This document shows positions 20,579 through 30,335 of a stretch of 64,000 nt of DNA, in pieces (the first letter of the stretch is position 1; every line of letters starts with the position of its first letter). Made by a program: the position numbers and the translations under genes. The DNA lies in contig CAVTWS010000012.1 of the NCBI GenBank assembly GCA_963738445.1, forward strand, positions 248,001 to 312,000, read 5' to 3'. Under the pieces are notes generated by a model, which saw only the letters and a list, made by a program, of their open reading frames with translations, searched no databases and was not told the origin of the DNA. The DNA is from CAVTWS01 sp963738445. GTDB lineage: Bacteria > Actinomycetota > Acidimicrobiia > Acidimicrobiales > SHLQ01.

Positions 20579-21631
20579 CGGAGCACCTTGTCGGCGGCGT
20601 TGCGCGGGAGCGCCTCGATGATTCGCCAGTCGTCGGGCACCTTGAAACCGGCGGGCACGTGGCGCGAGTGACGGCGGAGGTCCTCGACCGGAATCTCGGC
20701 GCCGACGACCGTGGGCACGATGAACGCCACGACGCGTTGGCCCAGGACCGGGTCCGGGGGCCCCGACCACCGCCACCTCACGGACGGCCGGGTGAGTGGC
20801 GATGGCTCGCTCCACCTCGTCGGGGTACACGTTCTCGCCCTCACGGACGATCATGTCGCCGAGCCGGCCCGTCAGGAACAGATACCCCTCGGCGTCGAGC
20901 TGCCCGAGGTCACCGGTGCGGAGCCAGCCGTCGGGATCGGGCCGGAACAGGTGGGGCGCCCGCACGACGATCTCGCCGATGCCGCCCGCGTCGGCCGATC
21001 GATGCGCAGGTCCGCCCCCGGGACCGGCCGGCCCTGTGAGGTGAGGAGATGTTCGTCGCCCCGGACGAGCTGCACCCGGGAAGCGGGGAGCACCTTTCGC
21101 AACGTTTCCGGGCGGATCGGGGCCGCTCCGTAGTGGAGGTGGCGCAGGGAGGGGGTGTTCAGGCGATCGTGGTCGAGCAGGGTCTCGATCATCGCGGGCC
21201 CGGTCCGACTCGCTGAACGCCGGTCGCTCGACCACTTCGAGCCCGAGACCCGACGCGGCCTGCTCGGCGAGATCGACCAGGTCCGGGTCGACGACCAGCA
21301 GACGGGCGTTCAGGTTCGACAGGCATCCGCGGAGCTCGGCGGGCGTCAGCCGGATCCCCAGCGGCGCCATCGGTCGGCCGGTCGCCATGCCGGCCAGCAG
21401 CAGCGCGAGCGCCGCGCCGGAGGCGGCGACCAGTGCGGCGACGGGTCGCCCGGTGTCGGCGCCGATCTCATCGAGCCACTCGGCGGCCGCCGCGGCGCGG
21501 CAGGAAAGCTGGTGTCCCGTCCACGTGTCGTGTGCCTCGACGACAGCGAGACGGTCCGAGGCGAGGTGCGGGGCCAGGAGCCCGAGGTAGGGCGTCGGCG
21601 CTCCGGTCGGGTCGGGCGCAGGGGTCGTCAC
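20570..21631 (-). pseudogene. Decayed AMP-dependent acyl-CoA synthetase with internal deletions
   Basis: Starting at GTG 21631, about 140 residues of an intact N-terminal domain run to VERPAFSESD. The frame then shifts and similarity resumes at PAMIETLLDHDRLNTPSLRH, so roughly 100 residues holding the ATP-binding P-loop are missing. A second gap removes the YGxTE segment before GRPVPGADLRI. Later parts (DGWLRTGDLG, GENVYPDEVERAI, then VPDDWRIIEALPRNAADKVL) lie in two further frames. Loss of catalytic blocks, not only single-base shifts, makes this a real pseudogene or an assembly artefact. It begins 24 bases after the SRPBCC stop. Confidence 0.78.
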
Positions 21632-21654
21632 GCCGGACTCGTGGGGGCGGCGAC

Positions 21655-22137
21655 TCAGCCGGCGGCGGGGGACTCGGCGTCGGCCTTCACGCGCTCGAGG
21701 GTGGCCCGCATGCCCTTCTCGTTCGTGCGGCCACGCGCCCAACCCAGGATCGCCCAGTAGACCTTGATCATCAAGGCGGGCGCCAGGTGGTACGACTCGG
21801 TGACGTCGGCGGCCTCGCCGGCGCCGTCACCGGACCCGACCGGTGTGATCTCGTAGCGCCACGTGTTCAACGGCTTGCCCCGGGTCTCCACCGCGAAGGC
21901 GAACACCTTGCCCGGCACGCACTCGGTGACCTGACATTCGGTCCAGTACGTCGGGCCGCGGCCGTTGCGGCGCACGTGGCCTCGGAAGCGCGCTCCCACC
22001 GCGGGTCCCGTGGCGCCGCCGAGCCACTCGGCCTCGAACGTCTCGGGGCTGTAACGGCCGATCCGGGTGACATCGGAGACGAGCTCCCAGATGCGGTCGG
22101 CGGGGGCGTTCATACGGACGGTCACAGAACCTTGCAT
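21655..22137 (-). CDS. SRPBCC-family (polyketide cyclase-like) protein
   Basis: A 160-residue protein with the START/Bet-v1-like fold pattern: an N-terminal strand SVTVRMNAPADRIWELVSDV, the turn RIGRYSPETFEAEWLGGATG, a VGARFRG strand, and a C-terminal helix ATLERVKADAES. These small hydrophobic-cavity proteins bind lipids or polyketides or act as cyclases. ATG 22137 starts MQGSVTVRMNA. It precedes the decayed synthetase on the same strand and diverges from the TauD gene. No catalytic residues can be assigned. Confidence 0.8.
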   Translation of the reverse strand: MQGSVTVRMNAPADRIWELVSDVTRIGRYSPETFEAEWLGGATGPAVGARFRGHVRRNGRGPTYWTECQVTECVPGKVFAFAVETRGKPLNTWRYEITPVGSGDGAGEAADVTESYHLAPALMIKVYWAILGWARGRTNEKGMRATLERVKADAESPAAG

Positions 22138-22229
22138 GAGCGGACTCTAACGGCCGCCGCGTCAACCAGGAGGCGGACGGGGCCCTGCGTTACGCTCCCG
22201 CGGATCGATCCGGTCCGAAGGGAGCACAC

Positions 22230-23189
22230 ATGTCGAACGTGGCCAGCAACGTCGTGGACGCCCGGGCGGACGTCGACCCAGAAGGTCCGGCGCTCGCCCG
22301 AGACCTGGATGTGCGTCCGCTGTCCGGTTACATCGGAGCGGAGATCGGGGGTGTCGATCTGCGGTCGCCACTCGATGCGGCGACTGTCGACGCCATCCGG
22401 GCGACGCTGCTGAAGTGGAAGGTCGTGTTCTTCCGTGACCAGGACCTCACGAGAGACCAACACATCGCGTTCGGCCGCCGGTTCGGGACGGTGGAGGGTG
22501 GGCACCCCACGCTGCCCTCGGTGATCCCCGAGCACCCCGAGATCCTGCTCCTCGACAACCAGAGCGCCCGCATGGAGATGGATGATGCCGCCGCGCCCCG
22601 GATCGAGAGCCGTTGGCACACCGACATCACGTTCATGCCCAACCCACCGATGGGTTCGATCCTGCGCGGCGTGGTGATCCCGCCCTATGGCGGCGACACC
22701 CAGTGGACGAACTTGGCCGTGGCGTACCGGCGCCTCTCCGAGCCGCTGCGGTCGATGATCGACGGGCTGCACGCCGTTCATCACAACGCGCTACCGATCG
22801 AGCGGGGTGAGATGCCGAGCTCGCTGGCCTCGACCTTCCAACGAAACGTGCTCCGGTCGGTGCATCCGGTGGTGCGCGTCCATCCGGAGACGGCTGAGCG
22901 CGTGCTCTTCGTCAACCCGAACTTCACGAGCCACATCCAAGAGCTCAGCCGGCGCGAGAGCGGTCATGTGCTGGCGGCGTTGTACGACGAGATCGCGTCC
23001 GAGACCAACACGTGCCGCTTCCGATGGGAAGCCAACAGCGTGGCGTTCTGGGACAACCGGGCCACCGCCCACATCGTGCCGACCGATGTACGGCCCGGGT
23101 TCCACCGGTCGATGGAGCGCATCACGATCGAAGGTGACGTCCCGGTCGGTGTCGACGGCTTGCCCTCCTACGCGCTGGAGGGCGCATGA
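22230..23189 (+). CDS. TauD/TfdA-family Fe(II)/2-oxoglutarate dioxygenase
   Basis: A 319-residue enzyme. The iron triad is H130-x-D132 (RWHTDITF) and H281 (DNRATAHI); the 2-oxoglutarate-binding Arg is likely R293 or R297 in FHRSMERITI. The N-terminal region LSGYIGAEIGGVDLRSPL is typical for the family. Such enzymes hydroxylate alpha to sulfonate or ether oxygen, as in TauD and TfdA, but closer actinobacterial members act on alkyl sulfates and unknown compounds. ATG 22230 lies about 6 bases after a GGGAG RBS. A hairpin terminator follows. Confidence 0.9.
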   Translation: MSNVASNVVDARADVDPEGPALARDLDVRPLSGYIGAEIGGVDLRSPLDAATVDAIRATLLKWKVVFFRDQDLTRDQHIAFGRRFGTVEGGHPTLPSVIPEHPEILLLDNQSARMEMDDAAAPRIESRWHTDITFMPNPPMGSILRGVVIPPYGGDTQWTNLAVAYRRLSEPLRSMIDGLHAVHHNALPIERGEMPSSLASTFQRNVLRSVHPVVRVHPETAERVLFVNPNFTSHIQELSRRESGHVLAALYDEIASETNTCRFRWEANSVAFWDNRATAHIVPTDVRPGFHRSMERITIEGDVPVGVDGLPSYALEGA

Positions 23190-23209
23190 TCTCGGCCTCG
23201 TTCGACGAT

Positions 23210-23226
23210 GACGGCCGGAGGCCGTC
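23210..23226 (+). terminator. Short hairpin after the dioxygenase gene
   Basis: GACGGCC and GGCCGTC pair perfectly around GGA, 21 bases after the stop codon. There is no U-tract, so its strength as a terminator is uncertain. Confidence 0.45.
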
Positions 23227-23329
23227 GTCGCGGACGGGGGTTGTGCTGTGGAGGGGCCCGATACGGCCGATGGGAACCAGGGACGGAGTACGGTCGTCGT
23301 AGGTGCGACGGCACGACCGGAGGAGCACC

Positions 23330-26300
23330 ATGTTCACCACGGCGACGATGACCAGGCGAGCGCTCTCGTTGCTGCTGGTCGTGACCCTGGCCGCTTCGGC
23401 GTGCAGCTCCGGCGACGACGACGGCCCCGAGTCGTCCCCGTCGCCGACCTCGAACCCTGCGGGCGACGGTAGTCCGACGACCGCGCCGGGAGCCGGTGGA
23501 TCGACGGGGGTCGAGGGCGCCTCCGGAGTCATCCCCGTCCGGTTGAGCGAGGGTCAGGCTCAGGGCGCCCCGGCCGAGCCGCTGCCCGTGGTCGAGGGCT
23601 CCGGCCTCGACCCCGTGCGGGTGGCGGCGATCCTCCAGGGCGTCGACCCGATTCCTCCCGATCCCGCCGCCGCCGTGCCGTTCGCCTGGCCCGCCGAAAC
23701 CCTTCTCCCGCCCCGCGCCGGCGCGACCGTCGACATCCCGTTCCCGCAGGCCGGGCCGCCCCCGATCGAACCGGAGCCGGCGGCTCTCGAGGTGCTGCGT
23801 TTCCAGCCCGAGGGCGATGTGGCCGTCGCACCGACGGTGAGCGTCACGTTCAACCAGCCGATGATCGCGCTCGGCACGGTGGCGGCCACCGATGCGGCCG
23901 ACGTGCCCGTGGTCCTGACCCCGGACATCGACGGAACGTGGCGGTGGTTGGGCACGCGAACCGCTGTGTTCGAGGCGTCGGTCGACGGCATCGATCGTCT
24001 TCCGATGGCGACGCAGTACCGGGTGGAGATCCCCGCCGGTACCGCGTCAGCCGCGGGCACGGAGCTGGCGGTGGCGGTCTCGTGGACCTTCACGACCCCG
24101 GCGCCGACCGTGATCGCGTTCCCGGCGGACCAGAACCAGTCGCTCCCTCTCGACACCGTCTTCGTCGCCGTGTTCGACCAGCGCATCGATCCGGCCGCAG
24201 TCCTCGACACCGTCACGCTCTCTGCCGATGGGCAGACCCAGGAGCTGCGCCTGGCCACCGACGACGAGGTCGCCGCCGACGAGCCGGCGACCCTGGCCCT
24301 CGCCGGCGTGCCGGACGGACGGGCGCTGGCGTTCCGGGCGACCGAAACGCTCCCGGCCGATGCTGAGATCGAGGTCGACATCGGCCCGGGCACGCCGTCG
24401 GCGGAGGGGCCGCTGACCACCTCGGCCGCCCAGACCTACCGCGGCCGCACCTACGCCCCGCTGACCATCGACGACACCTCGTGCGAATGGGGTGACCAGT
24501 GTCCGGCCGGATCGGGTCTGGTCGTCTCGTTCAACAACGCCCTCGATGCCGCGTCGTTCGATCCGGCCTCGGTCGCCATCTCGCCCGAGCTGGCCGATCT
24601 GTCGGTCGGTGTCTCGGGCGACTCGATCACGGTGCGCGGACGGACGCTGGCCCGCACCACCTACACCGTCACCGTGCCGGGATCGCTCACCGACACGTTC
24701 GGCCAGCAGCTGGGCGCGGAGCAATCGGTCGATTTCGCGGTGGATCAGGCTCAGCCGGCCCTTCAGCAGTTCCCCCTGAGTCTCACGACGATCGATCCTC
24801 ACGCCGCCTCGCCCGCCCTGTCCGCCGTCAGCATCAACCACGACGAGCTCCGGGTCCGCCTGTTCGCTGCGGATCCGGCCGAATGGGGCGCGTACGTGCG
24901 CTGGACCTCCGAGCGTTCCTACGACGAGCCCGTCGATCTGCCGTCGGACTTCGAGTTGATCAGCGACGAGACCATCTCCGTCGAGCAGGCCGACGACATC
25001 GCCGCCGAAACCTCCGTCGACGTCGCCGAGGCCATCGGAGGCGCGACCGGCCACGCCATCGTCGTCGTCGAGGCGACCGAGGAGTACCCGCAGACGTCGG
25101 ACCTCTACTGGCTGAACCGCCCCGCCGTCACGTGGGTGCAGGCCACCGACCTGGGGGTCGACCTGGTGACGGACGGCCAACGGGGTCTGGTGTGGGTCAC
25201 GTCGCTGACGACCGGGCAGCCGGTCGAGGCCGAGGTCGAGCTGCGATCGGTGCCCCTTCGCAGCGGCGCCGAGGTGGTGACCGCGGCGCCGAGCGCGGCC
25301 GACGGCATCGCTCGACCGGACCTACCCGTCGTCGACGCGCCGTACGACTACAGCAGCGTCGCCGTGGCGCGAGCCGGGGACGATCTGGCGCTGCTCCCGG
25401 TCAGCATGTACGGCGGCGCCTGGCAGCCCGTCGGGATCACCGGCGAGCTGCGCTGGTTCATCTTCGACGATCGCGGGGTCTACCGGCCGGGCGAGACGGT
25501 GTCGATGAAGGGCTGGATACGGCGGGCCGATCTCGCGTCGCTCGCCCATCCCGAGTTGGTGAGCGGCGGCACCGTGTCGTGGACGGCGTACGACGCCCAG
25601 TACGTGGAGGTCGCGGCCGGAACGGCCGAGCTCAACCCGCTCAGCGGGTTCGACCTGACGTTCGATGTGCCGGCCGGCGCGAACGAGGGCTTCGCCTGGG
25701 TGGAGCTCACCTACGAGGGCTCGGTCATGCAGCACAACTACCAGGTGCTGTCGTTCCGGCGGCCCGAGTTCGAGGTGACGGCCCGCAACGAGTCGCCCGG
25801 ACCGTACCTGAGCCGCGAACCGGCGACCGTGGCCGTCGAGGCGAGCTACTACGCCGGCGGGCCGCTCCCGAACGCACCGGTGGCGTGGACCGTCTCGACC
25901 ACCGAGGCCGCGTACGCCCCTCCCGGATGGGAGGACTTCCACTTCGGGGTCGCACCGCTGTGGTGGGAGTACGACGTCGCGTTCGCGGGCGACGCCGTCC
26001 TGGAGGACTGCTGCTTCCCCGTCGGCCAGCCGATCGTCGAGACCTTCGACGGCGCCACCGACGGCACGGGCTCGCACTACCTCCAGATCGACTTCGCCGA
26101 ACCCGAAGGCGGCTATCCGGATCTCCCGGTGACCGTCTCGGCCGAGGCGACCGTCACGGATGTCAACCGCCAGGTGTGGGCCTCCACCACCCACGCGCTC
26201 GTCCACCCGGGCCGGTACTACGTGGGGTTGGCCAGCTCCCGTCCGTTCGTCGAGCAGGGCACTCCGCTCGACGTCGACGTGGTGGTGACCGACATCGACG

Positions 26301-29300
26301 GTGCCGCCGTGCCGGGCCGCCCCATCGAGGTCACGGCCGAGCGGCTGGCGTGGGTCTTCGCTGACGGTCAATGGAACGAGGAGGCGGCCGAGAGCGAGGC
26401 CTGCACCGTGACATCCGCATCCGAACCCGTCGCCTGCACGTTCGCCACGCCGGCGGGGGGTCGTTACCGGATCACCTCGGTCGCCACCGACGATGCCGGC
26501 GGCGCCAGCCGCACCGAGATCACCGTGGTGGTCAGCGGCGGACAGGAGCGACCCTCCCGGGTCGTCGAACAAGAGCAGCTCACCGTGGTCCCCGACCGCG
26601 AGGAGTACCAGCCGGGCGAGACCGCGACGCTGCTCGTCCAGTCGCCGTTCGCCGGGGCCGTGAGCGGCCTGCTCACCGTGTCGCGTGGCGCAGTCGTGGA
26701 CACCCGCGAGTTCGCCCTCTCGGACGGTGCCGCCACCATCGAGGTGCCGGTGACCGACGACGACATCCCCGGTCTGGATCTGCAGGTGGAGGTCGTCGGC
26801 TCGACCCCCCGGATCGGCGACGACGGCGAGCCGCTGCCCGACGCACCCCCGCGGGTGGCGTACGCGGTCGGCGTCCTCCGCCTGCCGGTGCCGCCGACGA
26901 ACCGCACGCTCGAGGTCGTCGTGTCGCCCCTGGCGGCCGAGTCCGAACCGGGGACCGAGACCGCGGTCGACGTCGTCGTCACCGATTCCTCGGGGGCTCC
27001 GGTGGTGGGCGCCGAGGTCGCACTCGTCGTCGTCGACGAGGCGGTCCTGGCCCTGTCGGAGTACCAGCTCGGTTCGCCGATCGACACGATGTACGCCCCC
27101 GGGTACGGCTGGGTCCAGTCGCTGTACGGCCGGGGAACCGTCCAGCTCGTCGACCCGGACTCGCTCGTGCCCGGGGTCGGCGGAGGCGACGACGACTCCG
27201 CTGACGGCGGCGCGGCCGAGACGACGATCGCCGCAAGCGAGCAGAGCGCGGGAGGCGATGTCGCCGCGGACTCCGCCTTCGCCCCCTCGGCGAGCGACCG
27301 GTTCGGAACGGTCGGACAGGGCACGGCCGCTCCGATCGACGTGCGCACGAACTTCGAGGCCCTCGCGGTGTTCGAACCGGCGGTCGCCACCGGGGCCGAC
27401 GGCCGGGTCAGCGTGACGTACACGTTGCCCGACAACCTGACCCGGTATCGGGCGATGGCCGTCGCCGTGTCGGGGGCCGAGCAGTTCGGCTCGGGAGAAG
27501 CCAACCTGACCGCCCGGCTGCCCTTGATGGCCCGGCCCAGCGCGCCGCGGTTCGCCAACTTCGGCGACCGCTTCGAGCTGCCGGTCGTGCTCCAGAACCA
27601 GACGGACGGACCGCTCGATGTCGAGGTCGTCCTCGAGACCACGAACCTGAGCATCGAAGGCCCGGACGGGGTTCCGATCGAAGGAGCCGCCGGCCGCCAG
27701 GTGACGATCCCAGCCCACGACCGCATCGAGGTGCGGTTCCCGGTCGCCACCGTGTCGGCGGGCACGGCCCGGTTCCGGGTCGTCGCCGTGAGCGGCGAGC
27801 TGGCGGACGCGGCGCTGGTCGAGCTCCCGGTGTTCACACCGGCCACGGCCGAAGCGTTCGCCACGTACGGCGTGCTCGACGAGGGTGCCGTGCTCCAGCC
27901 CCTCGATGCGCCCGAGGGCGTCGTGCCCCAGTTCGGCGGCCTGGAGATTTCCACCTCGTCGACTGCGCTGCAGGCCTTGACCGACGCGGTCGTCTATCTG
28001 AACGAGTACCCGTACGACAGTGTCGACGCGTCGTCATCGCGCATCCTGGCCATCGCCGCCTTGCGGCCGGTCCTGGAGGCGTTCGACGTGCCCGACCTGC
28101 CGCGACCGGCCGAGCTCGATGCGAGCGTCGCCGAGGACCTCGCCCGCCTGGGCGAGCTCCAGAACGGTGACGGTGGGTTCTCCACCTGGCAGCGCGGCCG
28201 ACCGTCGGAGCCGTTCGTGTCGGTGCAGGCGCTCCATGCGCTGGCCGAGGCCCGCCAGAGCGGCTACTCAGTCGACGGAGCGGTGCTCGACGCCGCCCTC
28301 ACCTACGCCCAGTCGATCGAGTCGCACCTGCCGCCGGAATGGTCCCAGGAGACGAAGGACATGGTGACGGCGTATGCCATCTGGGCGCGCGACCGCGCCG
28401 GCGACCGCGACCCGGCGGCGGCCTTCGACCTGTGGGACCGGCGCGGCGAGGAGCTGCCGCTCGATGCGCTGGCGTGGGTCTGGGGTGTCATCGACGACGC
28501 CGCAGTGGGCGAGGAGATCGCCCGCATCGTCGCCAATCGGGCGGTCGAGACGGCCGGCCAGGCCAACTTCACGGTCGACTACGGCGACGACGCCTACCTG
28601 ATCCTCCACTCCGACCGCCGCACCGACGGCATCGTCCTCGACGCCCTCATCGACCAACAGCCCGACAGCGACCTCATCCCCAAGGTGGTGGCCGGCCTGA
28701 TGGCGGCCCGCACCCAGGGCCGGTGGGACAACCTCCAGGAGAACGCGTTCATCCTGCTGGCTCTGAAGCGCTACTTCGAGACCTACGAGGGCCAGACTCC
28801 CCAGTTCGTGGCGCGGGTGTGGCTCGGCGAGCGGTTCGCCGGCGCTCAGGAGTTCACCGACCGCTCCACGGACCGCAACGTCGTCACGATCCCCACCGCA
28901 GACGTGATCGCGGCCGGCGACGCCGACATCGTGATCGGTCACGAGGGGTCCGGCCGGCTCTACTACCGACTCGGCCTCCGGTATGCCCCCGACGATCTGG
29001 TGCTGGAGCCGCTCGACCGAGGGTTCGTCGTCGAACGGCGGTACGTCGCGATCGACGACCCCGCCGACGTGTCCCAGGATCCGGACGGGACGTGGCACAT
29101 CCGCGCCGGGGCCCGGGTCCGGGTCCAGCTGTCGATGGTGGCCGACAGCGCCCGTACGAACATGGCGCTGATCGATCCGCTGCCGGCTGGTCTCGAGATC
29201 CAGAACCCGGATCTGGCCATCACGCCCGACACCCCGGCGGACCCGATCCCGATCGAGGGCGACACGTTCGAGGGCGACACGTTCGACGGTGAGGTGACCG

Positions 29301-29563
29301 TCGGCGGCCCCGTGGTCGACAGTGGCCGGTTCTCCGACTGGTCGTACCCGTACTGGTTGTCGTGGTTCGATCACCAGAACCGTCGCGACGACCGGGCCGA
29401 GGCCTTCGCCGGCTACCTGCCCGCCGGCGTCTACACCTACAGCTACGTGGCGCGGGCCACCACGCCGGGGACGTTCGTCGTTCCCCCGGCCCGGGCCGAG
29501 GAGATCTACGCCCCGGAGACGTTCGGCCGCAGCGGCACCGCGACCGTTGTCGTGGCGGGCTGA
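23330..29563 (+). CDS. Alpha-2-macroglobulin family lipoprotein without the thioester motif
   Basis: A 2,077-residue exported lipoprotein. The signal peptide ends LAASAC with lipid Cys25, then a Ser/Gly/Pro linker. Repeated macroglobulin (MG) beta-domains fill residues about 100-1300, including a bacterial Ig-like section (VSVTFNQPM near 180) and MG2-like DDRGVYRPGETVSMKGW near 710. The A2M core is near 1340-1390 (PDNLTRYRAMAVAVSGA), and the thioester-domain helices are near 1550-1850 (GGFSTWQRG). Where thioester members have CLEQ, this one reads YPYDSVDASSSR near residue 1560, so no thioester can form. ATG 23330 follows AGGAG by five bases; the in-frame upstream start is less likely. A role as envelope protease trap or structural protein is inferred from the family. 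Confidence 0.9.
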   Translation: MFTTATMTRRALSLLLVVTLAASACSSGDDDGPESSPSPTSNPAGDGSPTTAPGAGGSTGVEGASGVIPVRLSEGQAQGAPAEPLPVVEGSGLDPVRVAAILQGVDPIPPDPAAAVPFAWPAETLLPPRAGATVDIPFPQAGPPPIEPEPAALEVLRFQPEGDVAVAPTVSVTFNQPMIALGTVAATDAADVPVVLTPDIDGTWRWLGTRTAVFEASVDGIDRLPMATQYRVEIPAGTASAAGTELAVAVSWTFTTPAPTVIAFPADQNQSLPLDTVFVAVFDQRIDPAAVLDTVTLSADGQTQELRLATDDEVAADEPATLALAGVPDGRALAFRATETLPADAEIEVDIGPGTPSAEGPLTTSAAQTYRGRTYAPLTIDDTSCEWGDQCPAGSGLVVSFNNALDAASFDPASVAISPELADLSVGVSGDSITVRGRTLARTTYTVTVPGSLTDTFGQQLGAEQSVDFAVDQAQPALQQFPLSLTTIDPHAASPALSAVSINHDELRVRLFAADPAEWGAYVRWTSERSYDEPVDLPSDFELISDETISVEQADDIAAETSVDVAEAIGGATGHAIVVVEATEEYPQTSDLYWLNRPAVTWVQATDLGVDLVTDGQRGLVWVTSLTTGQPVEAEVELRSVPLRSGAEVVTAAPSAADGIARPDLPVVDAPYDYSSVAVARAGDDLALLPVSMYGGAWQPVGITGELRWFIFDDRGVYRPGETVSMKGWIRRADLASLAHPELVSGGTVSWTAYDAQYVEVAAGTAELNPLSGFDLTFDVPAGANEGFAWVELTYEGSVMQHNYQVLSFRRPEFEVTARNESPGPYLSREPATVAVEASYYAGGPLPNAPVAWTVSTTEAAYAPPGWEDFHFGVAPLWWEYDVAFAGDAVLEDCCFPVGQPIVETFDGATDGTGSHYLQIDFAEPEGGYPDLPVTVSAEATVTDVNRQVWASTTHALVHPGRYYVGLASSRPFVEQGTPLDVDVVVTDIDGAAVPGRPIEVTAERLAWVFADGQWNEEAAESEACTVTSASEPVACTFATPAGGRYRITSVATDDAGGASRTEITVVVSGGQERPSRVVEQEQLTVVPDREEYQPGETATLLVQSPFAGAVSGLLTVSRGAVVDTREFALSDGAATIEVPVTDDDIPGLDLQVEVVGSTPRIGDDGEPLPDAPPRVAYAVGVLRLPVPPTNRTLEVVVSPLAAESEPGTETAVDVVVTDSSGAPVVGAEVALVVVDEAVLALSEYQLGSPIDTMYAPGYGWVQSLYGRGTVQLVDPDSLVPGVGGGDDDSADGGAAETTIAASEQSAGGDVAADSAFAPSASDRFGTVGQGTAAPIDVRTNFEALAVFEPAVATGADGRVSVTYTLPDNLTRYRAMAVAVSGAEQFGSGEANLTARLPLMARPSAPRFANFGDRFELPVVLQNQTDGPLDVEVVLETTNLSIEGPDGVPIEGAAGRQVTIPAHDRIEVRFPVATVSAGTARFRVVAVSGELADAALVELPVFTPATAEAFATYGVLDEGAVLQPLDAPEGVVPQFGGLEISTSSTALQALTDAVVYLNEYPYDSVDASSSRILAIAALRPVLEAFDVPDLPRPAELDASVAEDLARLGELQNGDGGFSTWQRGRPSEPFVSVQALHALAEARQSGYSVDGAVLDAALTYAQSIESHLPPEWSQETKDMVTAYAIWARDRAGDRDPAAAFDLWDRRGEELPLDALAWVWGVIDDAAVGEEIARIVANRAVETAGQANFTVDYGDDAYLILHSDRRTDGIVLDALIDQQPDSDLIPKVVAGLMAARTQGRWDNLQENAFILLALKRYFETYEGQTPQFVARVWLGERFAGAQEFTDRSTDRNVVTIPTADVIAAGDADIVIGHEGSGRLYYRLGLRYAPDDLVLEPLDRGFVVERRYVAIDDPADVSQDPDGTWHIRAGARVRVQLSMVADSARTNMALIDPLPAGLEIQNPDLAITPDTPADPIPIEGDTFEGDTFDGEVTVGGPVVDSGRFSDWSYPYWLSWFDHQNRRDDRAEAFAGYLPAGVYTYSYVARATTPGTFVVPPARAEEIYAPETFGRSGTATVVVAG

Positions 29564-29582
29564 TCTGCAGCGAGGCCGAATG

Positions 29583-30335
29583 TCACCTCCCGGTCCACCG
29601 CGGCTCGCGGCGTTCGAGGAACGCGGCCACGCCTTCCCGGGTGTCGTCGGCCGCCACGATCTTCTCCGTCGCGACCGCCGTGTGCTCCCAACCCCGGGCA
29701 TCGTCGGCCGCACCGTGATCGGTCAGAAAGGCCATGGTGGTCCGCACCGCCACCGGGCCGTTGGTGCAGATCCGCGCCGCGAGCGCGAGCGCAGCTTCGA
29801 CCGCCTCGCCGGGCTCGGTCATCACGTTGACCAGACCGAGGCGTTCGCCCCGCTCGGCGGTGATCGGATCACCGGTGAGGAGCATCTCGCGCGCCACGTT
29901 GAGCGGCAACGCAGACGGTGCCCGGAACAGGCCCCCGCACGTGGGCACGAGGCTCCGCTTGACCTCGGGGAGCCCGAACGTCGCGGTGCGCGAGGCGACG
30001 ACGAGGTCGCAGGCCAGGACGACCTCGAAGCCCCCGCCGTAGGCCAGCCCCTCGACCGCGGCGATCAGCGGCTTCGAGCGCCGGCGGCGGATGATGCCGT
30101 ACTCGCCGCCCCGCTCCGTGCGGCTCATCGCGCCGCGCAGGTCGGTACCGGCGGAGAACACGGTCGCGGTTCCCGTGATCACCCCCACCCAGAGCTCGGG
30201 GTCGTCGTCGAGTCGATCGAGAGCGGCGCTGATGCCCGCCGTGATGTCGGAGTCGATGGCGTTGCGTTTGTGCTCGCGGTCGAGCCGGATGACGAGGACC
30301 CGATCGACGACCTCGGTGTGGACGGTATCGCTCAC
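29583..30335 (-). CDS. Enoyl-CoA hydratase/isomerase family protein
   Basis: A 250-residue crotonase-fold protein. FSAGTDLRG and the oxyanion-hole segment AVEGLAYGGGFEVVLACDLVVA are clear; the first Gly-rich loop and GLPEVKRSLVP follow the family. Conserved catalytic Glu positions are not obvious (the region after GLFRAPSALP lacks the usual xGE), so hydratase activity is less certain than fold. GTG 30335 overlaps the stop of the upstream VOC gene (GTGA), which fixes the start and indicates translational coupling. It is convergent with the A2M gene, with 19 bases between. Confidence 0.86.
   Translation of the reverse strand: MSDTVHTEVVDRVLVIRLDREHKRNAIDSDITAGISAALDRLDDDPELWVGVITGTATVFSAGTDLRGAMSRTERGGEYGIIRRRRSKPLIAAVEGLAYGGGFEVVLACDLVVASRTATFGLPEVKRSLVPTCGGLFRAPSALPLNVAREMLLTGDPITAERGERLGLVNVMTEPGEAVEAALALAARICTNGPVAVRTTMAFLTDHGAADDARGWEHTAVATEKIVAADDTREGVAAFLERREPRWTGR

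Noticed and set aside
25322..27718. A long 798-codon minus-strand frame opposite the A2M gene
   Set aside because: High-GC shadow ORF; the plus strand encodes continuous A2M domains with normal codon use, and the antisense product has no recognisable motif.
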